Source: an uncultured Alphaproteobacteria bacterium (GTDB lineage: Bacteria; Pseudomonadota; Alphaproteobacteria; HIMB59). Taken from it: a DNA stretch of 38,985 nt. The position numbers and the translations under genes were made by a program. The notes below the pieces were generated by a model. The model searched no databases. It saw only the letters and a program-made list of their open reading frames with translations, and was not told the DNA's origin. Positions 32,818 through 38,985 of the stretch are shown in pieces. The stretch lies in the NCBI GenBank assembly GCA_902617465.1, contig CACMWO010000005.1, positions 1-38,985 of the forward strand, in the 5' to 3' direction. Positions within the stretch are counted from its first letter, which is position 1; each line of letters opens with the position of its first letter.

Positions 32818-33903
32818 TTAAGGTTTTAAAATAAATAGATTTGAGTCTGTCTCATCTGCAATAATGTATATATTGCCCATTTGGTCTATTTCTATGTCTC
32901 TGACTCTTCCAATTTGATCTTTGAAAATAATTTCTTCTTTCACAAATTTATTACCAATTCTGTGTAAAACAGATAGATACTGAAACTTAAGTGAAGATAC
33001 TAAAAGTGAATTTTGCCACTGAGGAAATGCATCACCATCATAAAATTTAATGCCACTTACCGCGATAGAGGGAACCCAAATAAATTCTGGTTTTAAAAAA
33101 CCAGGTTCCCAAGCATTACCATCTCCAATTTTAGTTCCAGAGTAATTTGTTCCTCCCCATCCTATTTTCTTCCAACCATAATTAGTACCTCCAACAACTT
33201 TACCTATAAAGTCTCCTCCTTTAGGTCCATGATTAGATATATAAATAGATTTAGTATGAGGATCCAAAGTCATCCCTTGAGGGTTTCTAACACCAATTTG
33301 AAATAACTCAGGAAGCCAATCATTACCCAATATGAAAGGATTATCTTTAGGATACTCACCATTTTTATGTATTCTGATTATTGAACCAATTGAATTTGAG
33401 AAGTCCTGAGCAATCATGCCTTTTCCTCTCTCACCAATGCTAACATAAAGGTAATCATCAAGTATTTCTATTCGAGAACCAAAGTGTTTACCATTACCAA
33501 AATATGGTAAAGCCTCATAAATAAGTTTTTCATTAATGAGCTTATTTTCTTTAAGCTCAGCAGAATACACTGCAGTTGTGTATTTGCCATTTTTCTTAAT
33601 TGAGCCGGTAACCCATATAAAATTCTTTTCACTTACAATATCTAAAAGCCCTCCTTGGCCATGTTGAACAAAAGGAATATTGTGATCAATTTTTGTTTGT
33701 GAATAATCGTTTGTATTTATAAGGAAGATTTCACCTGATTTTTGAGTGATCAATAAGTGATCATCTATCCAACTCATCCCCCAAGGATTATCCAGAGAAA
33801 CTTTGGTTTTTTCTAAAGTTTTTGAATATAAATGGGTACTGAAAAGTATTAAGAAACATAAAATAAATAAAAAAATAGTTTTAGAAAAAATTATTATCTT
33901 CAT
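32818..33903 (-). CDS. Soluble PQQ-dependent sugar dehydrogenase-like protein (Asd/YliI family)
   Basis: This 361-residue exported beta-propeller has a signal peptide (about 1-27), the family opening LDNPWGMSW, QHGQGGLLDI, the probable catalytic histidine H140 in GKHFGSR, RNPQGM with R206, and HGPKGGDF (225-232). Most relatives read GGDE there, so the last acidic residue is replaced by Phe. It would oxidise an aldose in the periplasm if it still binds PQQ. No pqq biosynthesis genes are in the window. It lies 40 bases downstream of the FNR gene on the same strand. Confidence 0.82.
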   Translation of the reverse strand: MKIIIFSKTIFLFILCFLILFSTHLYSKTLEKTKVSLDNPWGMSWIDDHLLITQKSGEIFLINTNDYSQTKIDHNIPFVQHGQGGLLDIVSEKNFIWVTGSIKKNGKYTTAVYSAELKENKLINEKLIYEALPYFGNGKHFGSRIEILDDYLYVSIGERGKGMIAQDFSNSIGSIIRIHKNGEYPKDNPFILGNDWLPELFQIGVRNPQGMTLDPHTKSIYISNHGPKGGDFIGKVVGGTNYGWKKIGWGGTNYSGTKIGDGNAWEPGFLKPEFIWVPSIAVSGIKFYDGDAFPQWQNSLLVSSLKFQYLSVLHRIGNKFVKEEIIFKDQIGRVRDIEIDQMGNIYIIADETDSNLFILKP

Positions 33904-33943
33904 ACAGTCAGTAATAAACCGCCGGTTATAAACATTTTAACAG

Positions 33944-34978
33944 TTATTTTACACCAAGTTTTTTTTGAAGGTCACTTGAAGAAGTAGTGTATCTAAAAAC
34001 ATACTTTTTATCGCTATGACAATACTCAAACATTTTTTTAGCTGCAAGTGCAGCTTCATGAAATCCACTCAAGATTAACTTTAATTTACCAGGATAAATA
34101 CAAATATCTCCAACAGCAAAAACTCTTGGAACAGAAGTTTCAAAATTTTCAGTATTCACTGATATTAAATTTTTCTCTAAATTCAAACCCCAGTCTGCGA
34201 TTGGGCCTAATTCTATTTTTAAACCAAAAAAAGGGAATATTGCGTCAATATCGTCTATGGTTGTCTCATCATCAAGTGTCACTTTGACTTTACTGTTATC
34301 ATTTTTTTCAACCTTTTTTAAACTTCCCATATTGAAATTTACATTGCCTTTATCAACTAAAGACATAACTTTATTTACAGAGTCTTGAACTCCTTTAAAT
34401 TCTTTTCTTCTGTGTACCAAAGAAACTTTTTTGGCTATTCCTTGAAATCCCATTACATAATCCAGTGCAGAGTCACCACCACCAATTATTAAAATATTCT
34501 TATCTTGAAAATCAGATCTTTTTTTAACAGAGTAAAAAATATGTTTATTTTCTAGCTCCTGAGAACCCTCTGCAGGAAGCTTTCTTGGAACAAAACTACC
34601 TGCACCTGCTGCAATCACAAGAGACTTGCATTTAATGGATGTGCCCTTATCGGTTTCAACTAAAATATCATTATCATTTAAAGATATTTTAGAGGTTAAT
34701 TGATTGAGATGATAAGAGGGATTGAAAGGCTCAGCTTGTTTTATTAAATCATCGGTAAGTTCTTGGCCGGTAATAGCAGGCCTACTTGGAATATCATATA
34801 AATTTTTATCAGGATATAATTCTGCGCACTGCCCTCCTATTTTATCAAGGTTGTCGATTAAATGAGCCTTCATATCTAAAAGACCCAATTCAAAGACTTG
34901 AAACAGACCACATGGACCAGCACCGATAATAACAACGTCTGTTTCGTGGCTTCCGCCTGATTTAATAATATTGGTCAT
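33944..34978 (-). CDS. Ferredoxin--NADP+ reductase, thioredoxin-reductase-like type
   Basis: This 344-residue flavoprotein has the FAD motif GAGPCG (19-24), IGGQC, the NADP motif GGGDSALD (166-173) with HRR (189-191) contacting the phosphate, and AVGDICIYPGK near the end. It lacks the redox CxxC of thioredoxin reductase and carries the C-terminal extension of the YumC/type-2 FNR group. It transfers electrons between ferredoxin or flavodoxin and NADP. A tiny membrane-peptide gene precedes it on the same strand. Confidence 0.9.
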   Translation of the reverse strand: MTNIIKSGGSHETDVVIIGAGPCGLFQVFELGLLDMKAHLIDNLDKIGGQCAELYPDKNLYDIPSRPAITGQELTDDLIKQAEPFNPSYHLNQLTSKISLNDNDILVETDKGTSIKCKSLVIAAGAGSFVPRKLPAEGSQELENKHIFYSVKKRSDFQDKNILIIGGGDSALDYVMGFQGIAKKVSLVHRRKEFKGVQDSVNKVMSLVDKGNVNFNMGSLKKVEKNDNSKVKVTLDDETTIDDIDAIFPFFGLKIELGPIADWGLNLEKNLISVNTENFETSVPRVFAVGDICIYPGKLKLILSGFHEAALAAKKMFEYCHSDKKYVFRYTTSSSDLQKKLGVK

Positions 34979-35013
34979 GTCTTATTATTATAATAAATGT
35001 TACTTGAGTTAGA

Positions 35014-35106
35014 TTATTTGTTTCTTTTGTAAATATCAAAAACCATTATCGCTATTGCTAAAACTGCGCCAAATATACCCAATAAAAGCGAGGTTTCTAA
35101 AGTCAT
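35014..35106 (-). CDS. Possible 30-residue single-pass membrane peptide
   Basis: An ATG-to-TAA frame encodes 30 residues: four polar or neutral residues, a hydrophobic stretch of about 18 (LLLGIFGAVLAIAIMVFD) and a basic tail YKRNK. That fits one transmembrane helix with a positive C-terminus. It ends 35 bases before the ferredoxin-NADP reductase start and so could be its co-transcribed partner. No clear ribosome binding site is present, and the peptide is not recognised. It fills most of a spacer that would otherwise look empty. Confidence 0.45.
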   Translation of the reverse strand: MTLETSLLLGIFGAVLAIAIMVFDIYKRNK

Positions 35107-35152
35107 ATTTATAATCTAACCAGTTAACTCTATTATGGTAATCAATGCATTT

Positions 35153-35172
35153 CTAGTTTAAAAAAAAACTAG
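35153..35172 (+). promoter_or_regulatory. Hairpin touching the ribosome binding site of the methyltransferase-like gene
   Basis: CTAGTTT and AAACTAG form a 7-bp stem with an A6 loop. The 3' arm runs into AGGAG (35171-35175), the Shine-Dalgarno for the GTG at 35183, so two of its bases would be paired. This is a possible but A/T-rich and weak translational control element. Confidence 0.4.
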
Positions 35173-35182
35173 GAGAAATAAG

Positions 35183-36295
35183 GTGGGGGCAAAAAAGTCA
35201 GATTTTTTTGATTCAAGAGATAAATATTTATCATTTGTAAATTCTACCAACGAAAAAAGTCGAATAGCTTTTCAATTAGCGAAGTATTTAAAAAATTCTA
35301 AAATTACTAAGGATGCATTTAGAATTTTTGATGCTGGGACAGGAGATGGCTCAGTTATCTGCACATTGCTATCGGCTGTTCATGACAAATTCCCCGAAGA
35401 TCCAATTATAGTTGTTGGAAAAGAAATTAGTATCGATGATATTAACAGTCTTCTAAATTATCTTGGTTATAGATTTTTTGAACATAAGAATTTAGTTTTC
35501 TGTATAACAAATGCATCTTATAGAGAAATTAATGATAATCGATTCACAGATTGTAAATTAATTAAAAAAGAATTAGTTGGAAATTCAAGTTTTAGTTTCA
35601 ATCAGCAACTCATGAATATGGGTGAGGTTATAAGAAAAAATTGGGATATAAAAGAGGATACTTCTTCAACCATATTGAGACCGAAGCAAAAGACACTGAT
35701 GGTTATATATAGGAAGGATCAAAAAATTGCATTGAAGCATTTGATACCAAGTAAGTTAGAGAGTATTCCAAAGTTTTACGACTATATAATTGCATCTCAA
35801 GCTTTCAGGCTAAGATCTCCTTACGACAGAACACTTAAGCTAGTACTTATTCCATTATTAAAAATGTTAGATGTAAAAGGTCAGCTATTTTTTATTTATT
35901 CATCCGGAAATGATTTTTCAAAAAAGCTTCTCAAATTATTCTTTCCAAAAATTAATCCCTATCAATTTAGTGATCCCAAAAAATTTGTAGAAAGCCTGAA
36001 TAAAAAAATACCTCATTTTAGAAAAAAATTTAAAGTATCCATATCTTCATTTTTATTTTCATTTATAAACCTATCATTATCCTCTAAGAAAAAATTTTCA
36101 CCGATGAACTCTCTTGGATTATGGAATGCTATCACCTATGTTGGTCAAATATCCGAAAATGAACAAAAAAGTATTAAAATAAGTATTAATTTTCTAGATA
36201 AAATTAGCAATAGTGCAAAAAAACTTAAATTGCAATTTAGTGATTATCTTTTAAGATTTGAAAAGAATAATTTTAAAAGTCATTTGGATGAGTAA
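35183..36295 (+). CDS. SAM-methyltransferase-like protein of unknown function
   Basis: This 370-residue protein starts at GTG behind AGGAG with a seven-base spacing. The segment FRIFDAGTGDGSV (47-58) looks like motif I of class I SAM-dependent methyltransferases. A later acidic strand (IIVVGKEI) could bind the ribose, and YDYIIASQAFRL fits motif IV-V spacing. The C-terminal third is Lys/Ser/Phe-rich and not recognised. It overlaps the DddP-type gene by eight bases, so the two are translationally coupled and may share a pathway. The methyltransferase call is tentative. Confidence 0.6.
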   Translation: MGAKKSDFFDSRDKYLSFVNSTNEKSRIAFQLAKYLKNSKITKDAFRIFDAGTGDGSVICTLLSAVHDKFPEDPIIVVGKEISIDDINSLLNYLGYRFFEHKNLVFCITNASYREINDNRFTDCKLIKKELVGNSSFSFNQQLMNMGEVIRKNWDIKEDTSSTILRPKQKTLMVIYRKDQKIALKHLIPSKLESIPKFYDYIIASQAFRLRSPYDRTLKLVLIPLLKMLDVKGQLFFIYSSGNDFSKKLLKLFFPKINPYQFSDPKKFVESLNKKIPHFRKKFKVSISSFLFSFINLSLSSKKKFSPMNSLGLWNAITYVGQISENEQKSIKISINFLDKISNSAKKLKLQFSDYLLRFEKNNFKSHLDE

Positions 36296-37574
36296 TTTTA
36301 CAAGTAAATTTGCAGACCGTAAAATTGGCCCAAAGTTTTTCGAAACAATTAACCAAAATTTTGAAAATCAAGTATACAAACCTAGACTCTATGAAGAAAA
36401 AATTGACTTCGACCGTTTGCGTATGTACCGACTCAATAGAGTTTTAGAGCAACTACGATTAAATAATGTTGGTGCTTGCATATTATTTGATCCGATCAAT
36501 ATAAGGTATGCAACCGACAGTAGAAATATGAGTTTATTTACAATGCATGAACTCGTGCGATTCGTATTTATTTCTGCAGAGGGAAAAGTAATACTATTTG
36601 ATTATCCAAAGAGCGAGCATCTCTCAGAACATTTATGCACGATTGATGATATTCGAGCAGTTGATAGTTGGGATTTTTTTTCAGCAAATAATTTTGTTGA
36701 TAAAAATGCAAAAAAATGGGCTGGCACTGTTCAAGATTTAATGAGAGAGCATTCACCTGATAATAATTGCCTTGCAATAGATGTTTCCGATCCAGTTGGA
36801 ATACAAATGTTACTTAAACAGTTTAATGTTAAACTAGTGAACGCCCAAAAGTATATTGAGCTTGCAAGATCTATTAAATCTGATGATGAGTTAATTTGCA
36901 TGAAAGCTTCTATTGAGACTGCTGAAAAAGGAATGTGGCTAATGAGACACAAACTTCAGGCAGGTATGACAGAAGAAGAACTTTGGTCATACATGCATAA
37001 AGTCAATATTGAAAATGGTGGGGAATGGTTTGAGACTCGTCTTTTAGTATCTGGACCACGAACAAATCCTTGGCTTCAAGAATGCAGTAACAGAGTCATT
37101 GAGTCTGGAGATTTAGTTGCTTTTGACACAGATATGGTTGGACCGTACGGTTACTGTGCTGATATCTCTCGAACCTTTGTTGAGGGCAATCGTCTAAATG
37201 ATGAACAAAAAAGGCTCTACTCAATGTCTTTAGAGCATATTAATCATAACAAATCTCTGATTAAAGCTGGTGTAAATTTTAGAGAATTTGCAGAAAAATC
37301 CTGGAAATTGCCTGATAATTGCTACGATAATCATTATCCATGCATTATTCATGGTGTCGGTCTTTGTGATGAATGGCCACTTGTTGCTTACCCAAATAGA
37401 GATTTTAGCAACGCGGATTACTCAGCCAATTTTGAGGAAAATATGACTATCTGTGTAGAGAGTTATGTTGGTGAAGTTGGCGGCAAAGAAGGAATTAAAC
37501 TTGAGGATCAGTTCGTTGTAACCAAAGATGGCTTGAAGCAACTAAGTTCATTTCCTTATGAGATAGATATCTAA
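36288..37574 (+). CDS. dddP: DddP-type DMSP lyase homologue (M24 metallopeptidase fold)
   Basis: This 428-residue protein has the creatinase/prolidase fold. From memory it aligns well with roseobacter DddP: FDPINIRYATDS, GGEWFETRLLVSGPRTNPW, HGVGLCDEWP and CVESYVGEVGG. All six metal ligands of DddP have equivalents (D280, D282, D292, H355, E391, E406), and the catalytic aspartate of the HGVGLCD motif is D361, at the constant offset expected from the Ruegeria enzyme. It would split dimethylsulfoniopropionate to DMS and acrylate in the cytoplasm. Some M24 relatives lack this activity, so the function is likely, not certain. The ATG at 36288 is preferred to a TTG at 36258. Confidence 0.82.
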   Translation: MSNFTSKFADRKIGPKFFETINQNFENQVYKPRLYEEKIDFDRLRMYRLNRVLEQLRLNNVGACILFDPINIRYATDSRNMSLFTMHELVRFVFISAEGKVILFDYPKSEHLSEHLCTIDDIRAVDSWDFFSANNFVDKNAKKWAGTVQDLMREHSPDNNCLAIDVSDPVGIQMLLKQFNVKLVNAQKYIELARSIKSDDELICMKASIETAEKGMWLMRHKLQAGMTEEELWSYMHKVNIENGGEWFETRLLVSGPRTNPWLQECSNRVIESGDLVAFDTDMVGPYGYCADISRTFVEGNRLNDEQKRLYSMSLEHINHNKSLIKAGVNFREFAEKSWKLPDNCYDNHYPCIIHGVGLCDEWPLVAYPNRDFSNADYSANFEENMTICVESYVGEVGGKEGIKLEDQFVVTKDGLKQLSSFPYEIDI

Positions 37575-37575
37575 A

Positions 37576-37896
37576 CTGATTGGATATTTTTATTTAGCTG
37601 CAGCGGTCTTCTTCGGGATACTTTCAAATAATTTTGCAAAAATATCAAATGGATACGAGAAATTCATACCAACCTCACTAAGTGCTATTTCCATAGTAAT
37701 CGCGGTCTTTTTTATTTCTAAGGTAATGAAGTTTTTACCAATGGGAATTGCCTATGCCTCTTATGCTGGTTTAGTGATTTTTGGAACGTTCATATTAAGT
37801 ATAATTAAGTTTGGTCAGAGTCCAAACTTATTTGGAATTCTTGGTTGTGGGCTGATTATACTTGGTATTGTTATGGTAAACGCTCTGGGTAAATAA
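37576..37896 (+). CDS. Small multidrug resistance (SMR/EmrE-like) membrane protein, atypical
   Basis: A continuous 106-codon frame encodes four hydrophobic helices and aligns end to end with EmrE (FLPMGIAYASYAGL against IPTGIAYAIWSGV, then a GIVMVNALGK end). Two functional positions differ: the membrane glutamate E14 is Gly, and W63 is Tyr. No ATG, GTG or TTG lies before the first helix. The frame begins after a TAG at 37564, so initiation would need CTG (37576), ATT or ATA, perhaps coupled to the dddP stop one base earlier. It could be a divergent transporter or a decaying gene. Confidence 0.6.
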   Translation: MIGYFYLAAAVFFGILSNNFAKISNGYEKFIPTSLSAISIVIAVFFISKVMKFLPMGIAYASYAGLVIFGTFILSIIKFGQSPNLFGILGCGLIILGIVMVNALGK

Positions 37897-38790
37897 TTAC
37901 TTCATTCCAGTCATAGTAATACCTTCAACAAATCTTTTTTGAGCAACTATGAAAGCCACAATAAGTGGAATGGTAACAGTAACAATCGACGCCATCATAG
38001 GTCCAAATTCATCACTATCTATACCACCTCTAAATTCTCTAATACCAAGTGGTGGTGTAAATAAATCACGATTACCTGTGATAACAATCCTAGGCCAAAA
38101 ATAATCATTCCAGTGAGCAACAACTGAGAAAATTGCAAAAGCTAGTAACGCTGGTATAGCTACAGGAAGCATGACTTTCCAAACAATAGAATATTCTCCC
38201 ATACCATCCATCCTTGCAGCATCAATTAGTTCATCTGGTACTGTCATAAAGAATTGCCGCATTAGAAAAATTCCAAACACAGATATCGTCCACGGTATTA
38301 TTAAGGCTGCATAGGTATCCACCAGTCCAGCTTTTGCTAACATGACATACAACGGTAAAGCGATTGCATGTACAGGTATTAATAAACAGAACAGAACCAT
38401 TGAAAAGACAAATTCCCTGCCTTTAAACCTAAGCTTGGCTAGTGCATAAGAACATGGAAGTGCAATCAATACTTGTATTAAAAAGATTGAAACAGTCACA
38501 ATCAAACCGTTCATTAAATACCTTGGAATTGGGGCTTTTTTGAATGCAAACCAGAAATTGTATTTATAAGGTCGCATTGTGCATACCTCTTCAGTGTATC
38601 CGTGCTTAGTACAAACTGGGAATGTTTGAATCTCCTGTGCTCCGACTAAACCTCCAGATATTGACTGAATTTCTTGTTGAGATTTAAGTGACATTGAAAC
38701 CATCATGTAGAATGGGATCAACACAATTAATGCTCCAATGATGAGCAGCCCATGCTTCCATGACTCTCCAATATAATGTCTAGCTAACAT
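37897..38790 (-). CDS. Sugar ABC transporter permease, MalG/UgpE side
   Basis: This 297-residue inner-membrane protein has six helices. The first periplasmic loop is long and contains two cysteines about 13 residues apart (PVC...EVC). The EAA loop ELIDAARMDGMGEYSIVWKVMLP is followed by HWNDYFWPRIVI. It follows the partial permease stop by one base (ATG at 38790); a TTG at 38814 would add eight residues and overlap. It belongs to a third CUT1-type importer whose other genes lie beyond the window, so its substrate is unknown. Its stop abuts the SMR stop with no gap. Confidence 0.88.
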   Translation of the reverse strand: MLARHYIGESWKHGLLIIGALIVLIPFYMMVSMSLKSQQEIQSISGGLVGAQEIQTFPVCTKHGYTEEVCTMRPYKYNFWFAFKKAPIPRYLMNGLIVTVSIFLIQVLIALPCSYALAKLRFKGREFVFSMVLFCLLIPVHAIALPLYVMLAKAGLVDTYAALIIPWTISVFGIFLMRQFFMTVPDELIDAARMDGMGEYSIVWKVMLPVAIPALLAFAIFSVVAHWNDYFWPRIVITGNRDLFTPPLGIREFRGGIDSDEFGPMMASIVTVTIPLIVAFIVAQKRFVEGITMTGMK

Positions 38791-38791
38791 T

Positions 38792-38985
38792 TTAGTAATG
38801 TACCCTTTTCTCAATCACATATCTTTGGAAGAATGTTAGCAAGATTATAAAAATTATAAACACAACAGTAATCGCTGCACCAATACTTGTAATATTTTGT
38901 TGAATTGCTTTTTCAAAAATTGCGTACATCATTACATACGTTGTTTTGGCAGGACCTCCTTTTGTAAGAATTTCAATTGTGTCAA
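38792..38985 (-). CDS. Sugar ABC transporter permease, MalF/UgpA side, N-terminus outside window
   Basis: The last 63 codons of a permease are present. The frame runs in from the right edge with DTIEILTKGGPAKTT, the hallmark of the MalF/UgpA family near its final helices, then one transmembrane helix (ITVVFIIFIILLTFF) and the basic end QRYVIEKRVHY. It stops one base before the next permease start, so the two permeases of this importer are adjacent in one operon. Confidence 0.88.
   Translation of the reverse strand, partial: DTIEILTKGGPAKTTYVMMYAIFEKAIQQNITSIGAAITVVFIIFIILLTFFQRYVIEKRVHY

Noticed and set aside
33904-33943. CCGCCGG-centred hairpin between the FNR and PQQ-dehydrogenase genes
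   Set aside because: Only four pairs form on either strand before mismatches, and no U-run follows.
1-38985. tRNA, rRNA, CRISPR, insertion sequence or prophage genes
   Set aside because: No cloverleaf with CCA-type end, no regularly spaced repeats and no transposase, integrase or phage protein was recognised in any frame.
1-38985. A novel defence or mobile system
   Set aside because: Nearly all long genes fall in known metabolic or transport families; the unknowns (6475-7053, 35183-36295, 35014-35106) show no nuclease, toxin or helicase motifs. The SNase-like gene is an exported single enzyme, not part of a defence set.

Overview
This window is A+T-rich and densely packed, with gaps of only a few bases and many stop/start overlaps. 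Several starts are TTG or GTG, and the proteins are rich in Lys, Asn and Ile. Together with rhizobial-type sugar transporters (RhaS-, AglE/F/G-like) and a DddP-type enzyme, this suggests a streamlined marine alphaproteobacterium, perhaps of the HIMB59/AEGEAN-169 kind. The taxonomic placement is an inference from gene content and composition only. I saw no rRNA, tRNA, CRISPR array, transposase or phage gene.

Layout. (A) 1-6471 is a deoxy-sugar (probably L-rhamnose) region. A periplasmic binding protein and a duplicated-type sugar ATPase (cut by the window edge) run leftward. A fused rhamnulose-phosphate aldolase/lactaldehyde dehydrogenase, a sugar kinase and an FMN lactate dehydrogenase run rightward. 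Together these could carry a rhamnulose-type sugar to DHAP and pyruvate. (B) 6475-8785 holds a secreted unknown protein, a secreted thermonuclease, and a probable copper-response group (DUF4396 protein, CsoR repressor, cytochrome c) around a perfect 22-bp inverted repeat. (C) 8966-18159 is a glycoside uptake and hydrolysis operon: aglE, aglF, aglG, a GH4, a GH1, the ATPase aglK and a GH42. (D) 18163-21817 holds an IolD-type thiamine-diphosphate hydrolase with an SDR, divergent from a D-2-hydroxyacid dehydrogenase. (E) 21820-30342 is a leftward galactoside/Leloir block: galE, a binding protein, two permeases, melA, galT, galK and an SMP-30 lactonase. (F) 30456-32812 is a second aldolase plus kinase pair, paralogous to the rhamnose one but lacking the dehydrogenase domain. 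(G) 32818-35106 holds a PQQ-type sugar dehydrogenase, a ferredoxin-NADP reductase and a 30-residue membrane peptide. (H) 35183-37896 holds a methyltransferase-like unknown, a DddP-type DMSP lyase homologue and an atypical SMR transporter. (I) 37897-38985 holds two permeases of another sugar importer, the second cut by the window edge.

The genes make sense together as a sugar-scavenging island. Three importers bring in deoxy-sugars, oligosaccharides or glycosides, and galactosides; cytoplasmic GH1, GH4 and GH42 enzymes cleave them; and Leloir and aldolase/kinase routes feed central metabolism. The galactoside importer has no ATPase of its own, so AglK may serve both CUT1-type importers.

Regulatory structure stands out more than gene novelty. 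Each of the three complete binding-protein genes is followed, before its next transporter gene, by a strong RNA hairpin. A strong Shine-Dalgarno (GGAGG) was noted mainly before binding-protein genes and iolD. All five tail-to-tail gene junctions have 0-5 bp between stop codons, with no room for a terminator.
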